Positions 1 to 10,600 of a stretch of 64,000 bases of DNA are shown piece by piece. The notes beneath the pieces were generated by a model. The model saw only the letters and a program-made list of their open reading frames with translations, was not told where the DNA came from and made no database searches. The translations under genes were made by a program, and so were the position numbers. How positions within the stretch are numbered: the stretch's first letter is position 1; every line of letters begins with the position of its first letter. This DNA comes from Certhia americana (Eukaryota; Chordata; Aves; Passeriformes; Certhiidae): the NCBI GenBank assembly GCA_018697195.1, contig CM031859.1, positions 55,777,207 through 55,841,206 of the forward strand, read 5' to 3'.

Positions 1-923
1 TGCTGCTTTTGAATTGGCTTAGTTTCCAGAGGTACTGCTGGAGAATGTCTATGCTGCATCTGGACTACTGGTGAGGTATCCTTGTCTTCTTCAGTCCAGC
101 TCTTGAGTTCTTAAGCACAAAAAATCTTGATTTAAGTGAGTAAGAAGCTGTCTTAGGCAATGATATTTGGACAGCACCCCCAAGAAGGGCATGTGCTTGC
201 TCTCAGGCTACACACCAGCTAATGGCACAGCTGGGACCAGCACTTCATGCTCTCCAAGGTGCCCAATAAGCACAGTTCCTGGGGACCTTGGACCTCTCTG
301 GTTCCCCAGGAGTGTGGGGCAGTGAACATGCACATCCCACCGTCTGGCTCCCAGCACCGCTGGCTGGCACAGTGCCCCACCACGGGCTCGGTGTTAAGGG
401 ATGGGTTTCCCCAAGCCCTCACAGAATCGGTCAGGTCAGAAGGGACCACAGTGAGTTATCGGGTCCAACCTCCCTGCTCAAGCAGGGTCATCCCAGACCA
501 CATGGCACAGGATTGTGTCCAGATCATTCCTGAGTATCTCCAGTGAGGGAGACTCCACACTCTCTCCTTCCTCACGCTCAGCTGGAACTTCCTGTGCATC
601 AGTTTCTGTCCGTTGCCTCTTGTCCTATTGCTGGGCACCACCAAGAAGAGCCTGGAAGCATCCTCTTGGAAACCCCTCCCCTTAAGGTATATATACACCT
701 CGGTAAGGTTCCCTCGGGCACGGCCGGGCCGCCTCTCCCGGCCCAGGGAGCCCGGCCGAATGGCGCGGCGCAGCCCGGCTCTCCTCGCCCCGTCCTCCCA
801 CCGGCGATGCCGCACACCCCGGGAAGGGTTCCCGGCGCCGGGACACCGGCGGCTCCGCGGCCCTGCCGCCCCCGCGCCGCCATCTCCCTGCCTGGCGCCT
901 TTCGCTCCGCGCAGGCCGCTTAC
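1..923 (-). other. LRP11: Start of LRP11 intron 1
   Basis: Sequence downstream of the LRP11 exon 1 donor, whose GT is read on the minus strand at 923-922. Positions 705-923 are GC-rich and belong to the CpG island. Positions 421-704 are a CR1 fragment. Positions 1-420 are ordinary sequence in which I see nothing recognisable. I looked for the next LRP11 exon (PKD-like domain) on the minus strand and did not find it, so intron 1 probably continues beyond the window. Confidence 0.7.
421..704 (-). mobile_element. CR1 LINE fragment, antisense, 3' end
   Basis: Read on the plus strand it begins with CAGAATCGGTCAGGTCAGAAGGGACC, a worn copy of the CR1 3' end in reverse. It then follows the known CR1 order: TCCAACCTCCCTGCTCAAGCAGG, a segment about grouped cysteine-free non-coding text, GGAACTTCCTGTGCATCAGTTT and GTTGCCTCTTGTCCTATTGCTGGGCACCA. 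It therefore lies sense on the minus strand, the same strand as LRP11. Only about 280 bases of the 3' region remain, with an internal deletion relative to the usual order. It is one arm of an outward-facing pair of CR1 copies around LRP11 exon 1. Confidence 0.9.
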
Positions 924-1446
924 CCGTGGGCGGCGGGGCGATGCCGGCGGTCCGGCGGCTGTAGGAGCTGTAGCCGCGGTGCGGGGCGAAGCGGCAGACG
1001 GGGCGGCCGCGGTACGTGCAGTTGAAGAGGTAGCAGCCCGGCTCGGCCGCCGTGCCCCGCGGGCGGGCGGGCCCCTGCACCACGGCCAGCGTGCAGCGCG
1101 GCTCGGCGCAGCAGGCGTCCAGGCACTGCCGCCAGCCCGTCACGGCGCCGGGAGCCCGCAGGAAGGTGGCGCCGGCCGCGATGGAGTCCTTGGTGCGGAT
1201 GATGGAGTCGGGCCTGGCGGAGAAGCCGCCGCTTCCGCCGCACGGCTCCTCGCCGCCCCCTCCGCCGCCCGCTGTCGCCGGCGGACCCGGCTCCTCCTGC
1301 TGCAGCTGCCGGCGGAACTCCTCCAGCAGCGTCTCCACGCCCGAGATCTGCGAGCGCAGGTCGGCCAGCGGCGCCGCGCAGCGCCCGCCCGGCAGCACGG
1401 CCCGCCCGCCCAGCGCCGCCAGCAGCACCAGCACCAGCGCCGCCAT
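924..1446 (-). CDS. LRP11: LRP11 exon 1 (LDL receptor related protein 11, N-terminal part)
   Basis: First coding exon of a type I membrane protein whose cellular role is poorly defined. The start has G at -3 and G at +4. Residues 1 to about 24 form a signal peptide (MAALVLVLLAALGG then a short polar end). A short helix-like segment follows (about 28-50, containing SGVETLLEEFRRQLQQ, nearly identical to the mammalian protein as I remember it), then a Gly-rich linker (about 58-66). The MANSC domain follows, with eight cysteines at 69, 108, 112, 113, 118, 138, 143 and 151 and hallmark stretches RTKDSIAAGATFLRAP and GCYLFNC. Asn142 lies in an NCT glycosylation sequon. The open frame continues past 924, but a donor reading G|GTAAGC ends the exon after 174 codons plus one base. 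The PKD-like and LDL-receptor class A domains, transmembrane segment and tail of the family are not in the window and should lie on later exons to the left. Confidence 0.93.
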
Positions 1447-1460
1447 GGCCCCGGGCGGCG

Positions 1461-1807
1461 NNNNNNNNNNNNNNNNNNNNNNNNNNNNNNNNNNNNNNNN
1501 NNNNNNNNNNNNNNNNNNNNNNNNNNNNNNNNNNNNNNNNNNNNNNNNNNNNNNNNNNNNNNNNNNNNNNNNNNNNNNNNNNNNNNNNNNNNNNNNNNNN
1601 NNNNNNNNNNNNNNNNNNNNNNNNNNNNNNNNNNNNNNNNNNNNNNNNNNNNNNNNNNNNNNNNNNNNNNNNNNNNNNNNNNNNNNNNNNNNNNNNNNNN
1701 NNNNNNNNNNNNNNNNNNNNNNNNNNNNNNNNNNNNNNNNNNNNNNNNNNNNNNNNNNNNNNNNNNNNNNNNNNNNNNNNNNNNNNNNNNNNNNNNNNNN
1801 NNNNNNN
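1461..1807. other. Assembly gap (347 N)
   Basis: Unknown bases placed 15 bases upstream of the LRP11 start codon in the GC-rich promoter. The sequence on the two sides overlaps: the start codon and surrounding bases at 1431-1460 recur, with errors, at about 1829-1864. The true gap may therefore be zero or negative, and the N length should not be taken as a real distance. Confidence 0.97.
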
Positions 1808-1816
1808 GGTCATGGC

Positions 1817-1864
1817 TCAACAGCTCAGGGCAAGCACCATCGCCGCCATGGCCCCGGGCGGCGG
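1817..1864 (-). other. Degraded second copy of the LRP11 start region
   Basis: On the minus strand an ATG at 1849-1847, in the same GCCATGGCGGCG context as LRP11, opens a frame reading MAAMVLALSC and then stops at 1817. The true exon reads MAALVLVLLA. The copy matches well upstream of the ATG and for roughly 24 bases after it, then degenerates towards the gap edge. This is what low-quality sequence at a contig end would look like. A genuine tandem duplication is possible but less likely. It should not be annotated as a gene. Confidence 0.75.
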
Positions 1865-2068
1865 CGGGAGCGGCGGGAGCGGCGGGAGCGGCTCCCCCCG
1901 GGGCACCCGCAGCGAGCGCGGCGCGGGGAGGCGCCGGCCCCGCCCGGCTGCACCAGGCGGAGCGGCAGCGCTCAGCACCCGCCGCCCGAACAGCTCCGGC
2001 CGGCACCGCCCCGGCACCGCCCCCCACAGGGACATGCCTTCGGGAGCCGCCGCGGCGGGAGAAGGAGT

Positions 2069-2340
2069 AAAGGGTTCAAACGGAAAGAGCGGAATTTTAG
2101 GGTGTATATTAGAAGGAAATTCTTTACTGTGAGGGTGATGAGACACTGAAACAGGCTGCTCAGAGAAGCTGTGGGTGCCCCATCCCTGAAAGTGTTCAAG
2201 GTCAGATTGGATAAGGCCTTGCACAATCTAGTCTAGTTGTAGGTGTCCCTACCCATGGCAGGGGATTGGGATTAGATGACCTTTAAGGTCCCTTCCATTC
2301 TGTGGAAGCCCTTAACATCCCGTGATTCGATGATTCTATG
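2069..2340 (+). mobile_element. CR1 LINE fragment, sense, 3' end
   Basis: Contains the CR1 3' region in order: GGTTCAAACGGAAAGAG, AAGGAAATTCTTTACTGTGAGG, AACAGGCTGCTCAGAGAAGCTGTGG, CCCTACCCATGGCAGG, TTAGATGACCTTTAAGGTCCCTTCC and an ending close to GATTCGATGATTCTATGA. It starts immediately at the edge of the LRP11 CpG island, upstream of that gene's promoter. It is severely 5'-truncated, as usual for the family, and carries no coding part. Confidence 0.94.
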
Positions 2341-5187
2341 ACCACACAGGGAGATGGTGCATGCAAATAATTAGGTTGGCCACTGAAACTGCCGGTGCTT
2401 CTGTGAACCTGTGGAAACAAAGAAAGAGACAAAAAAGAAATTGTGGAAAACTCCATCCCAAGCATGGCATTTCTGTTCAGAAACTACCAAAAAAAAGAAA
2501 GCCAGTAGTCAAAACATAATGCACAAAGCTGTGACCTCTTCACCTGCAGAAAAAAATTCCAGATAGGATGTTAACCACCCAAAACAATGGTGAAGAACTC
2601 CCTGTACAAGTCCTTGAAGTCCTTGCTAAATGAGTTTCAGAGAAATACTTGCAACTAAATTAATCAGTATTACATCTGTCACAACTTCTGTTTTATCATG
2701 AAATTAATGCTGATTCTGTAACACAAATCAATAACAGTATTATTTCTGAAAATCATCAATCCTTCAAAACAGCTCCTTTCTTATTTTTTGTCAGATGCAT
2801 GGAGCATCAAAATGCTATAACGGCACATTGAGGCCTGTCTGAAAAACACTGAAAAACATAAGGTTGCCTGTAAATGTAGAGATGTGGTGATGGGTTTTGA
2901 GTTTCATACTAAGGGATGTCGTAATAACTCTGTGGTTTTGTTTTCATTTGGTTCATTCTTCCAAGCATCTTTAAGCAGACTCATTCATTTCTTAAATTAC
3001 TGAAAAGGCTTAATAGATGCATCAGAATATATAATTATGTCAGGATGCTTAGAATAAGTAGCAAAAAAAGACATATTAGGAATGTTTTTAAGACATCTTT
3101 ATACTCCTTCATATTTCTGGCTTGTTTTAGGCCATGTTCCCAGCATAATTCAGAATTGCCTCCTAAACAAATCCACTTTAATATTCTGCCATACTGGAGC
3201 CTTGGGTGTTGCCCAAGAAATTCACATGCATCTTGTAGTTTGGGTTATGATTTCTCCTCCTCCTTTCCCAAATCACAGAACTGTAGTTCAGTGATTCATT
3301 GAAGCATGTTGGCCTGTCAGCAGTGCAACTGTTGAAGATTGATTTTCTCTGGCTATGTGCTCTATGGGTTTTCTAAATTTCTATAACTTATAGTTTTGAC
3401 ACTTTCAATTTCCTGTCAGTTTTGGTTGAAACTGATCAATATATCCAAAGATTATAGGAAGATGGAGGAGCTAGACAGTAAGATGATATAATCATCATTT
3501 GCTTTGGAAATCAGGCTAAAATGCCACAATTTTATTTTTAGGAATATTTTGGAGAGGTGATCAATCTATTCATAACAGAGGTACTGACTGTGAAGTACTG
3601 ATTTGCTAGAGTCGACACTGCACTGAGGCTGCTCTGCTGTTGTACCCTCTGATATTACTTTTGCTTCCAGAATATAAACCAAAATAAATCTCACGCCAGC
3701 ATGGTGCACATTGAAGTTGGCAGAGGAAAAATGCACCAGGTCACCCCTTTTCAGAACCATCATTTGGAACTACCCTTGTTTGAGCAGAAGCTCCCTGTTG
3801 TGGATCAGCACACAGCCAGCGTTGGTTAGTGGGGGCCCATTTACAGGGCACAGAGGGTCTCTCATCCCACCATCCTTGTTGTATCCAGTTCTACCAGAAA
3901 GCTGATCCCTGGTTATCAGTGGTGGTGACACTGAAGTGGCAGGTTCTTGCAGAAAACACAAAGAAAAATGATCACTTTCTGATGTTTTATAGGGAGGAAG
4001 CTGTGTTTGGAAGGTATCTCCCAGGAGAGTAGACTCTTCTTCAAGCAGGTGAGCATTTAAAAAATAAAGAAGGATTTGGCTAAAGGGAGGTCACAGTCCT
4101 GTTCTCTTCCTTCAGAGTCACATTCACCAGTTTGAAAGTTAGTAGGATGTCAGAACATCTTCCGAAGTTAGGATGAGGATGACATGCTTACATTTTTGCA
4201 CGGAAATGTTGACACCACCCTCAGATTAGCTTCTTGAGCAATATTTTCTAAGTGCAGCAGATTTTTGTTTGTATTGATGATGGAGCAGAACTTGTTTTGT
4301 TGCCTTATTTTCTTGGCTCAGAATGTGTATGTGAGAAAGATGGCATTTGTAGTCATGCTGAGCTTTTTTCAGAAGGTGGCAGCAGCTTATTACTTATATA
4401 AAACAGATTGTTGCTAAACATTAATGTCTGCCTAAGGGAAATCTTAGATTCATAACTATTTATACTTCATTTCACATTTCTTCACTCGTTCATTGTTGTG
4501 AGTGGCTCAGCTTTTCTTTGGGTTGTAGTGTTGCAAATCAAAACTTTAGCTTTAGATCCAATTTAGTTTATAGTAACACTAAAAATATTTTATTCCTGTC
4601 TCTCATCAAATTGAAGTTTTGGGATGGGTGATTTTCAAGCAGTAGGCCTTAGAAATTCATAAAGTTATTTTTCAGGTTTTAGTTTTTTTGGTTTTTTGTT
4701 GGTTTTTTTTTTTTGTTTTTTGTTTTTTTTTTTTTTTCTTGTCAATGCATGTACCACAGTTTATTGTCCAAAATAAACTTCATCAGGCATGGGACAGCTA
4801 AAGAGACTGATAGATTTCTTTTCCAAAAGCGAAGATTAGACTACACGAATATTTTTTACATCCAAACAATACCTGGCAAAGTAATACAGGATTTCAGAAT
4901 TCATGTTTCCAACCATCTGTTGATTATTTTCAATCTCTATTCATATTCAAAATTCATAAAATAGCTGAAACTATGGGAATAAAGTCTGAGTGCATCTGCT
5001 TTTCTCTTTCTTTCATTGTTTTTTTCCAAAGTAACAGAATAACAGAAATATAAAAAGTGGGGGACAGAAAGACAATGGAGTAGGATGAAAAGAAATGGAA
5101 TATTTGGAAAGGGAGCAGGAAGGAAAGGCAAAGTTTTATCTAGCCTTCCTCATCTGAAGTGCTTTCCTATCAAGCAATGATGTGTTT

Positions 5188-5217
5188 TGTTTTGTTTTGT
5201 GGGTTTTTGTTTTTGTT

Positions 5218-5249
<32 letters not shown>

Positions 5250-5257
5250 GTTGGTTG
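5188..5257. repeat. T-rich tract with 30-T homopolymer
   Basis: Begins with TTTTG units, passes through GTTTTTG units into an uninterrupted run of about 30 T (5219-5248), then GGTTGGTTGG. CR1 elements do not leave poly(A) tails, so this is not explained by the repeats in the window. It is most simply a slippage-expanded tract. Homopolymer length is unreliable in assemblies. Confidence 0.85.
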
Positions 5258-7080
5258 GAATATGTGCTCAGAAAAAGAAACATATCTTCCTTTTCATTTG
5301 ATGTCTTCCAGACGCTCTGCAAACAGTAAACACATAATGCAAATGTTATCTGCAGAAAACATGTTGTCGGCATGATGTTATCATTAGACACATTTTCTCT
5401 GCTCCAGTTTGCTTGTGAGAATCTGTCGAGTAAACACCCATGATAGATACAAATCAGCTCAGATGCTGGAGTGGACTGTTGATTGACAGCTGAGTTTGAG
5501 CAATTTGCCCATGAATGAATTGAAGTGATAACCTTTTCCTTGCAGCTTGACAATTCAGGTTTCTGACCGTGAGAGTAAGAGGAGTTCTGCACAAATAACA
5601 GAAGATGGGGTGGTAGATGCTGGAGTGGAGGCAAAGGAATTAACTCAGGTATTTAACTCAGATTTTGTGTTTTGTCTTTTTTTAATATTTCACATCCCTC
5701 TCAAGCAGAATTGTGTAATGCTGTTATGAAAACAGCAGGAGGAATAATTTTTCAAATTCCTGAATGAAAAATGTAAATGTGATTTTGAAAGTGCTTCATA
5801 TCATATTGGTTTTATGAACTTCCTATGGCGATACAAATTAAAAAGGTATGACTGGTTCCAGCTTGAGATGGTTTTAGTCCAAGTATGGTAAACCTTTTTC
5901 CTTGCCCACTTAAAGGAGAGAAAAATAACCAAGCCCTATCTTTGGAATGTGTATGAGTGTGTGTAATTGTGCTTGTCTTTCTACTGCTGTATTAAATATC
6001 AGCGTACTAAAAATGAGAGCTCTCCTGATTGATAAAGTGGAATATTATTAACAACCCCCCTCCTTTCTATATGCCTGGCTGCATTTGTGCCTAACACAAA
6101 ACAAGTAATTTACTACAAATCTGGGAAGGAGACAGAGAATGAAAAAAAGGCAGGAGATTGTGCTTTAGAGATCCTTCTCCACTAGCAGCAGAGTAAGGAT
6201 CGAGCTGAGACATCAGGTGATTGCTTTAACGTTACGTTCATACGTGCTGCGATTGCTTCTCTGCCCAGATACTGCATAATTGACTGCACAGCATTAGCCA
6301 GGCACCACGTGGTATCAGCACAGAGACTCTGACAGCAAAAGCACTGAGGTTCTGCTACTGAGATAAATATTCCAGAAAAATAACAAAATCTCCTCCTTGT
6401 TAAGAATGAGGATGGGTAGGGGTGAGAAGAGGGGAGCCATTTCTGTGAAGTGAAGTTAGCAGTGTTCATTAACTGGTGTAGGGTGAAATTCCCTCTGAGA
6501 AGAGGTCACATAATCATCATGCTCCTTGCTGCCTTCTCCTAAGTCATTACTAGGGTGAACTGACTGTTTCACCAAAATCAAAATCAGGCAGGGTAAAAAA
6601 AGAGGTGGGGTAAAGCTAAGCAAATAAATCCTAGTATTGCTGACAGAACAATACTACTCTTACCACATAACTTTTCTGGATCTTGGAAAAACACATTTTT
6701 TTTCAACTGGAATCCATCAAATACTCCTTCAGCATCCTTCTGGTCACTGCAACAGCAGTGGCAGCTGCTTCCTGGGGCATTAAACCTGTAAAACCACAGT
6801 CTGAAAGATGAAGGGCAGTTACTAAAAAAAAAAAGCACTTCTCTGGAAGGGGTTAGGATTAGAGCTGCAGATTTTTACCCAGAATTTCAGCCACTTCTGT
6901 AGAAATGGGTTACCAATGATTTACAAACAAAAAAGCCCCTAATTTAGCAGCCAGAGCCCAGGTTAAGCTAGGAGCAGAAAAATTAATTTGCCTTATAAAT
7001 AGCATCATTAAGAGGGGAACAGCTGAGAGAATGAAGATGAATCAATAATATGCATTTTTTTACAGTCAGCATATTATAAC

Positions 7081-7130
7081 ATTTATATATATATATATAT
7101 ATATTTATTTATATATATAAATATATATAC
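7081..7130. repeat. TA-rich microsatellite
   Basis: About 50 bases of imperfect TA repeats with ATTTATTTA interruptions. The tract is close to self-complementary. Confidence 0.9.
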
Positions 7131-9961
7131 CTCTGTCTGTATTTGTACTGTAGCAGATCAATTTGTGCTCCAAGGTGTTAGCCGAACAAAGATTTATATA
7201 AGCTGTGTCCACCAGTCATTGAAAAAAATTCCTACTGCATATTGAAAGTGTGGAAAACTATTTCATGTACTGTCTGAACATACAGAAATGACAGCCTAAA
7301 TCCTTTATGTTTGGGTTTTTGGAGGTTTTTTTTGGAAATGCATGAAGTTTTGATATGCATAAAACTACAAAGGATTGCTTCCCAGAAGGAAAGTATCTAG
7401 CTGTAAGAATTACTCATTGCTATTTCAGCCATGGATTCTTCTGCAGCACAGCATGGTGATAAAAATCAGTTGGGTAATATGCTCATGATTAGTGAGTCAA
7501 TGGGAGCTGGTGGCAGCCCTGACATTGATCAATAATGTCAAGATTTTGAAACAGGTTACAAAATAATAGCGGGCTCTGCAGATGCCACTGAATTAGCAAA
7601 TATATTGGGTGTATCTCCCAACACTCCCTTTTCTGTAAGTGGTCCCTCATGCTTTTAGTAGACAGGACAAAAAGAAGCCAAAGTCACTGGGAACAGTTTT
7701 ATACAGAATTCTTCATTTATCCAAGCTATCATTTAGTATGCTCCTCTTACATGAACAGTTTTGAACTTCACAGTACTTCTTCCTTTTTGGCAGTTTCCAT
7801 ACTCTTTGAGAATTTTTTTTCAATGGCAGCAGAGCCTTTGAATCCTGATTCTACAGGAAAACAGAAATAAAGTGATGATAATGTTTACTTTACTGGCAAC
7901 CGTAAAAATCATGAGCTGACTGGACAGCTTGGTCTGTACTGAAAGGAGTCAGCTTCCTCCACTCCATTCTTTTTAAGGCTTCCTTTTGATCTCCATTGCA
8001 AAAGACAAAATTCCTTTTAAACTCAGATATACTTCCATTTTCTTCCAGACTCCTCTGTTTTCTGCTCTTTTCATGGGGATGTTAAATAATTGTTATGAGT
8101 GTAGCAATCATTGCATATAATTTTAATCCATTCTGTTACAGCTAATAGATCTCTCAGTGACATTTCTAAAACAATTTCTTGGATAAAGCTTTGTCTCTTA
8201 ACACTGAGAATGCATTGTCTGGTTTAATAAATCAGCTAGCACTGGAAAAATGTGCAGTTTGGTTCAGTCAGTCACCTGAGTTGATGCTTTCCTATCCTTC
8301 TACTGTCTTAAGTGAATGCAGCCATGATTAGGTGCAAAGATGATAAAATTCATGTAAAGGAATTCTCGATCTTGTTCAAAAATAGTAGAAGACTGTTCTT
8401 GGGTTTTTACTCAATTTTTAAAAATTGAAGCAATAACTTATGGCCTTGCCATGTTGGTTTGCCTAGCTAGTATTTTGTCAAAGAAGTAGGACCCAATGTA
8501 TTTCTCTATTGCAGGTATAAAAAATGAATTCATGATAGTTTGAAGCAGAACATTTTTTCTTAGTCTGAAGGTGTACAAAAAAGATGGGCAGATCCTCTCT
8601 CTGTCTTGGACAGCAGATCATGTAGCTTGTCTCCCCAGCTCTGAAAAAAGTTTACTGCTGGCTTTAGTTGTCCTTGGATCAGATTCAAAGCCTGCTTCTC
8701 TTATTTGCAAATTGGAAATGCCAATAGATACCTATAAATGAAGAGTTGCAATAGAAAAACTAATTAATATTAATAACACAGAGGTTATTGCATTGAATAA
8801 TTAAGTGAGGCAATTAAAAATATTGTTGTCTGCTTTCTCAATCAGTGCAATTCAGTTCCTCTTTTGCTGTTGATCTGACTGTGTTTGCCTTTGATTTCTG
8901 TGTTTGGATATCTGTGGGGGTTTTGTTAAGCACTCTGGCTGTACAATTCTAGCAGTTGCATTGTAGGTCACGCACACGCAAATCTCTCCAGATGAAATCA
9001 GTGATGTGGTGTAGTGGTGTTTCTGCTTTGCTACCAGTGGAGAAACAGGTTTTAGGTGTGTCATAACTGGCCTGTTAATTGGAGTGCTTATATGAGTTTT
9101 ATCCCAAGCATTTTACTTCTATCCTCATTAAAACAGTAATTCTGGACTTCAAAGCAGGAGGGCTGTTAAATTAACTTAGACAGATGAGAGTGGGATTTTC
9201 TTTAAATTGGGCTGCAAATCACAGATTTTGTATTGAAGCTTGAGGCAAAATTACTTGAATGCAAATAATCCTCCAATGTTCTTCCTACTGTTCTCCAGCA
9301 TGTGCCTCCAAGGATGCCCGTGTTTCCTCACAGGTGACAAACTTGGCTAGGCAAATAACACACAGGGTGTCAGCATAAAAATTCCCAGTCATTTTATCTC
9401 AGGCATCTGTAATTTAAGTGTTCTCATGTATATGCACTGTGGTGGGAGAATATCTGCATTTTGAGACAGATTACCCAGGGTAATTGTGCAATGAAGATCA
9501 CTGGTTGCATTAACCAAAAAAGGTCCTAAATGTGCTATAGACTTTGTTTCAGGGAATGTAAGTTTCAAAATTTTCCTGACACTTCAGATTTCATTATTAT
9601 TTAAGAACCCATAGCTTGAATACATATGCAAACTATTGCATATTACAATTTCCAGACCTGGCTGGTGATATTATTGAAAAATACTTTTTAAATGCACATG
9701 AATACTTCTATTACTTCAAATGTGAACTTGAAATATTGGGATAACAACCATTTTCTCAGAGTTTCTGCACTTCTCTGACCTAATCTGGAAACCATTTATT
9801 TCAGACCCTCAGAAACAACTCCCCTGAAGCTCAGTTATGTCAGGACATCAAGGTTCCAGCAGGCTCGTGGTTTGACCAAACCAGTTTATCCCTTCTTGTG
9901 TTTCTTTTAGAGAGGGAAAAAGAAAATACTTGGACTTGAGCAATACTGATTTCTCATTTTT

Positions 9962-9982
9962 TATATATATATATATATATAT
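9962..9982. repeat. (TA)n microsatellite
   Basis: About ten TA units. It lies about 85 bases upstream of the CR1 fragment that begins near 10067. Confidence 0.9.
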
Positions 9983-10066
9983 CCTGGGCTGCATCAAAAG
10001 GAGTGTGGCCAGCAAGTCACGGGAGATGATTTTCTCCCCCAACTATACTCTCATAAAACCTCCTCT

Positions 10067-10600
10067 GTAGTTCTGCATCCAGCTCTGGTGCCCCCAGCAT
10101 AAGAAGGATGTGGAACTGTTAGAGCAAATCCATAGGAGGGCCACAAAATTGATAAGGGCACTAGCAGAACTCCTCTATGAAGACAGGCTGAGAAAGTTGG
10201 GGCTATTCAGACTGGAGAAGAGAATGGAGACCTCATAGCACCTCATTCTAGTATCTGAAGTGGGCCTACAAGGAACCTGGAGGGGGATTCTCCATCAGGA
10301 GTGATGGAATGATAGGTTGAGGAGGAATGGTTTCAAACTGAAAGAGGAGAAATTTAGGTTGGACATTAGAAAGAAATTCTTTACTGTGAGCATGGTGAAA
10401 CACTGGAACAGGTTTCTCAGAGAACTTACTGATGCACCATCCCTGGCAGTTTTCAAGGTCACATTGGATGGGACTTTGAGCAGCCTGGTCTGTAGAAGTT
10501 GCCTCTGCCCATGGCAGGGAGTTTGGAACCAGATAAGCTTCAGGGTCCTTTCCAAACCAAATCATTCCATGATTCTAGGAATCCATGATTCTATTGCACG
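10067..10600 (+). mobile_element. CR1 LINE fragment, sense, 3' end of ORF2 and 3' UTR
   Basis: Starts with TTCTGCATCCAGCTCTGGTGC, which in intact copies encodes the C-terminal reverse transcriptase segment CIQLW. It continues with degenerate coding text (AGACAGGCTGAGAAAGTTGGGG) and then the non-coding 3' region (AAATTCTTTACTGTGAG, GCCCATGGCAGGGAG). It ends with two blocks resembling CCATGATTCTA. Frames are broken. A frame of 113 codons at 10317-10658 lies within the 3' region and is repeat-derived, not a gene. Confidence 0.95.

Larger units (their letters stand above)
705..2066. promoter_or_regulatory. LRP11: CpG island covering LRP11 promoter and exon 1
   Basis: Dense GC sequence with abundant CpG, bounded sharply by CR1 copies on both sides and interrupted by the N run. 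It includes LRP11 exon 1, the start of intron 1 and, to the right of 1850, the presumed 5' leader and promoter. GC boxes are visible at 1938-1945 (CCCCGCCC) and around 2006-2026. I see no TATA box, consistent with a broadly expressed CpG-island promoter. The transcription start cannot be fixed from sequence alone. Confidence 0.8.
2341..10066. other. Intergenic, no gene recognised
   Basis: AT-rich sequence with only short open frames, none resembling a known protein and none with a credible splice pattern. Low-complexity parts are a T/G tract at 4683-4740, a 30-T run at 5219-5248 followed by GGTTGGTTGG, a TA-rich microsatellite at 7081-7130 and a (TA)n run at 9962-9982. An E-box CACGTG lies within about 6305-6312. 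Nothing else is supportable. Confidence 0.7.

Noticed and set aside
613..2070. Long GC-rich frames on the plus strand and other minus frames crossing the N run
   Set aside because: They depend on unknown bases, overlap LRP11 exon 1 on the opposite strand or in other frames, and have Ala/Gly/Arg/Pro-rich text expected from a CpG island.
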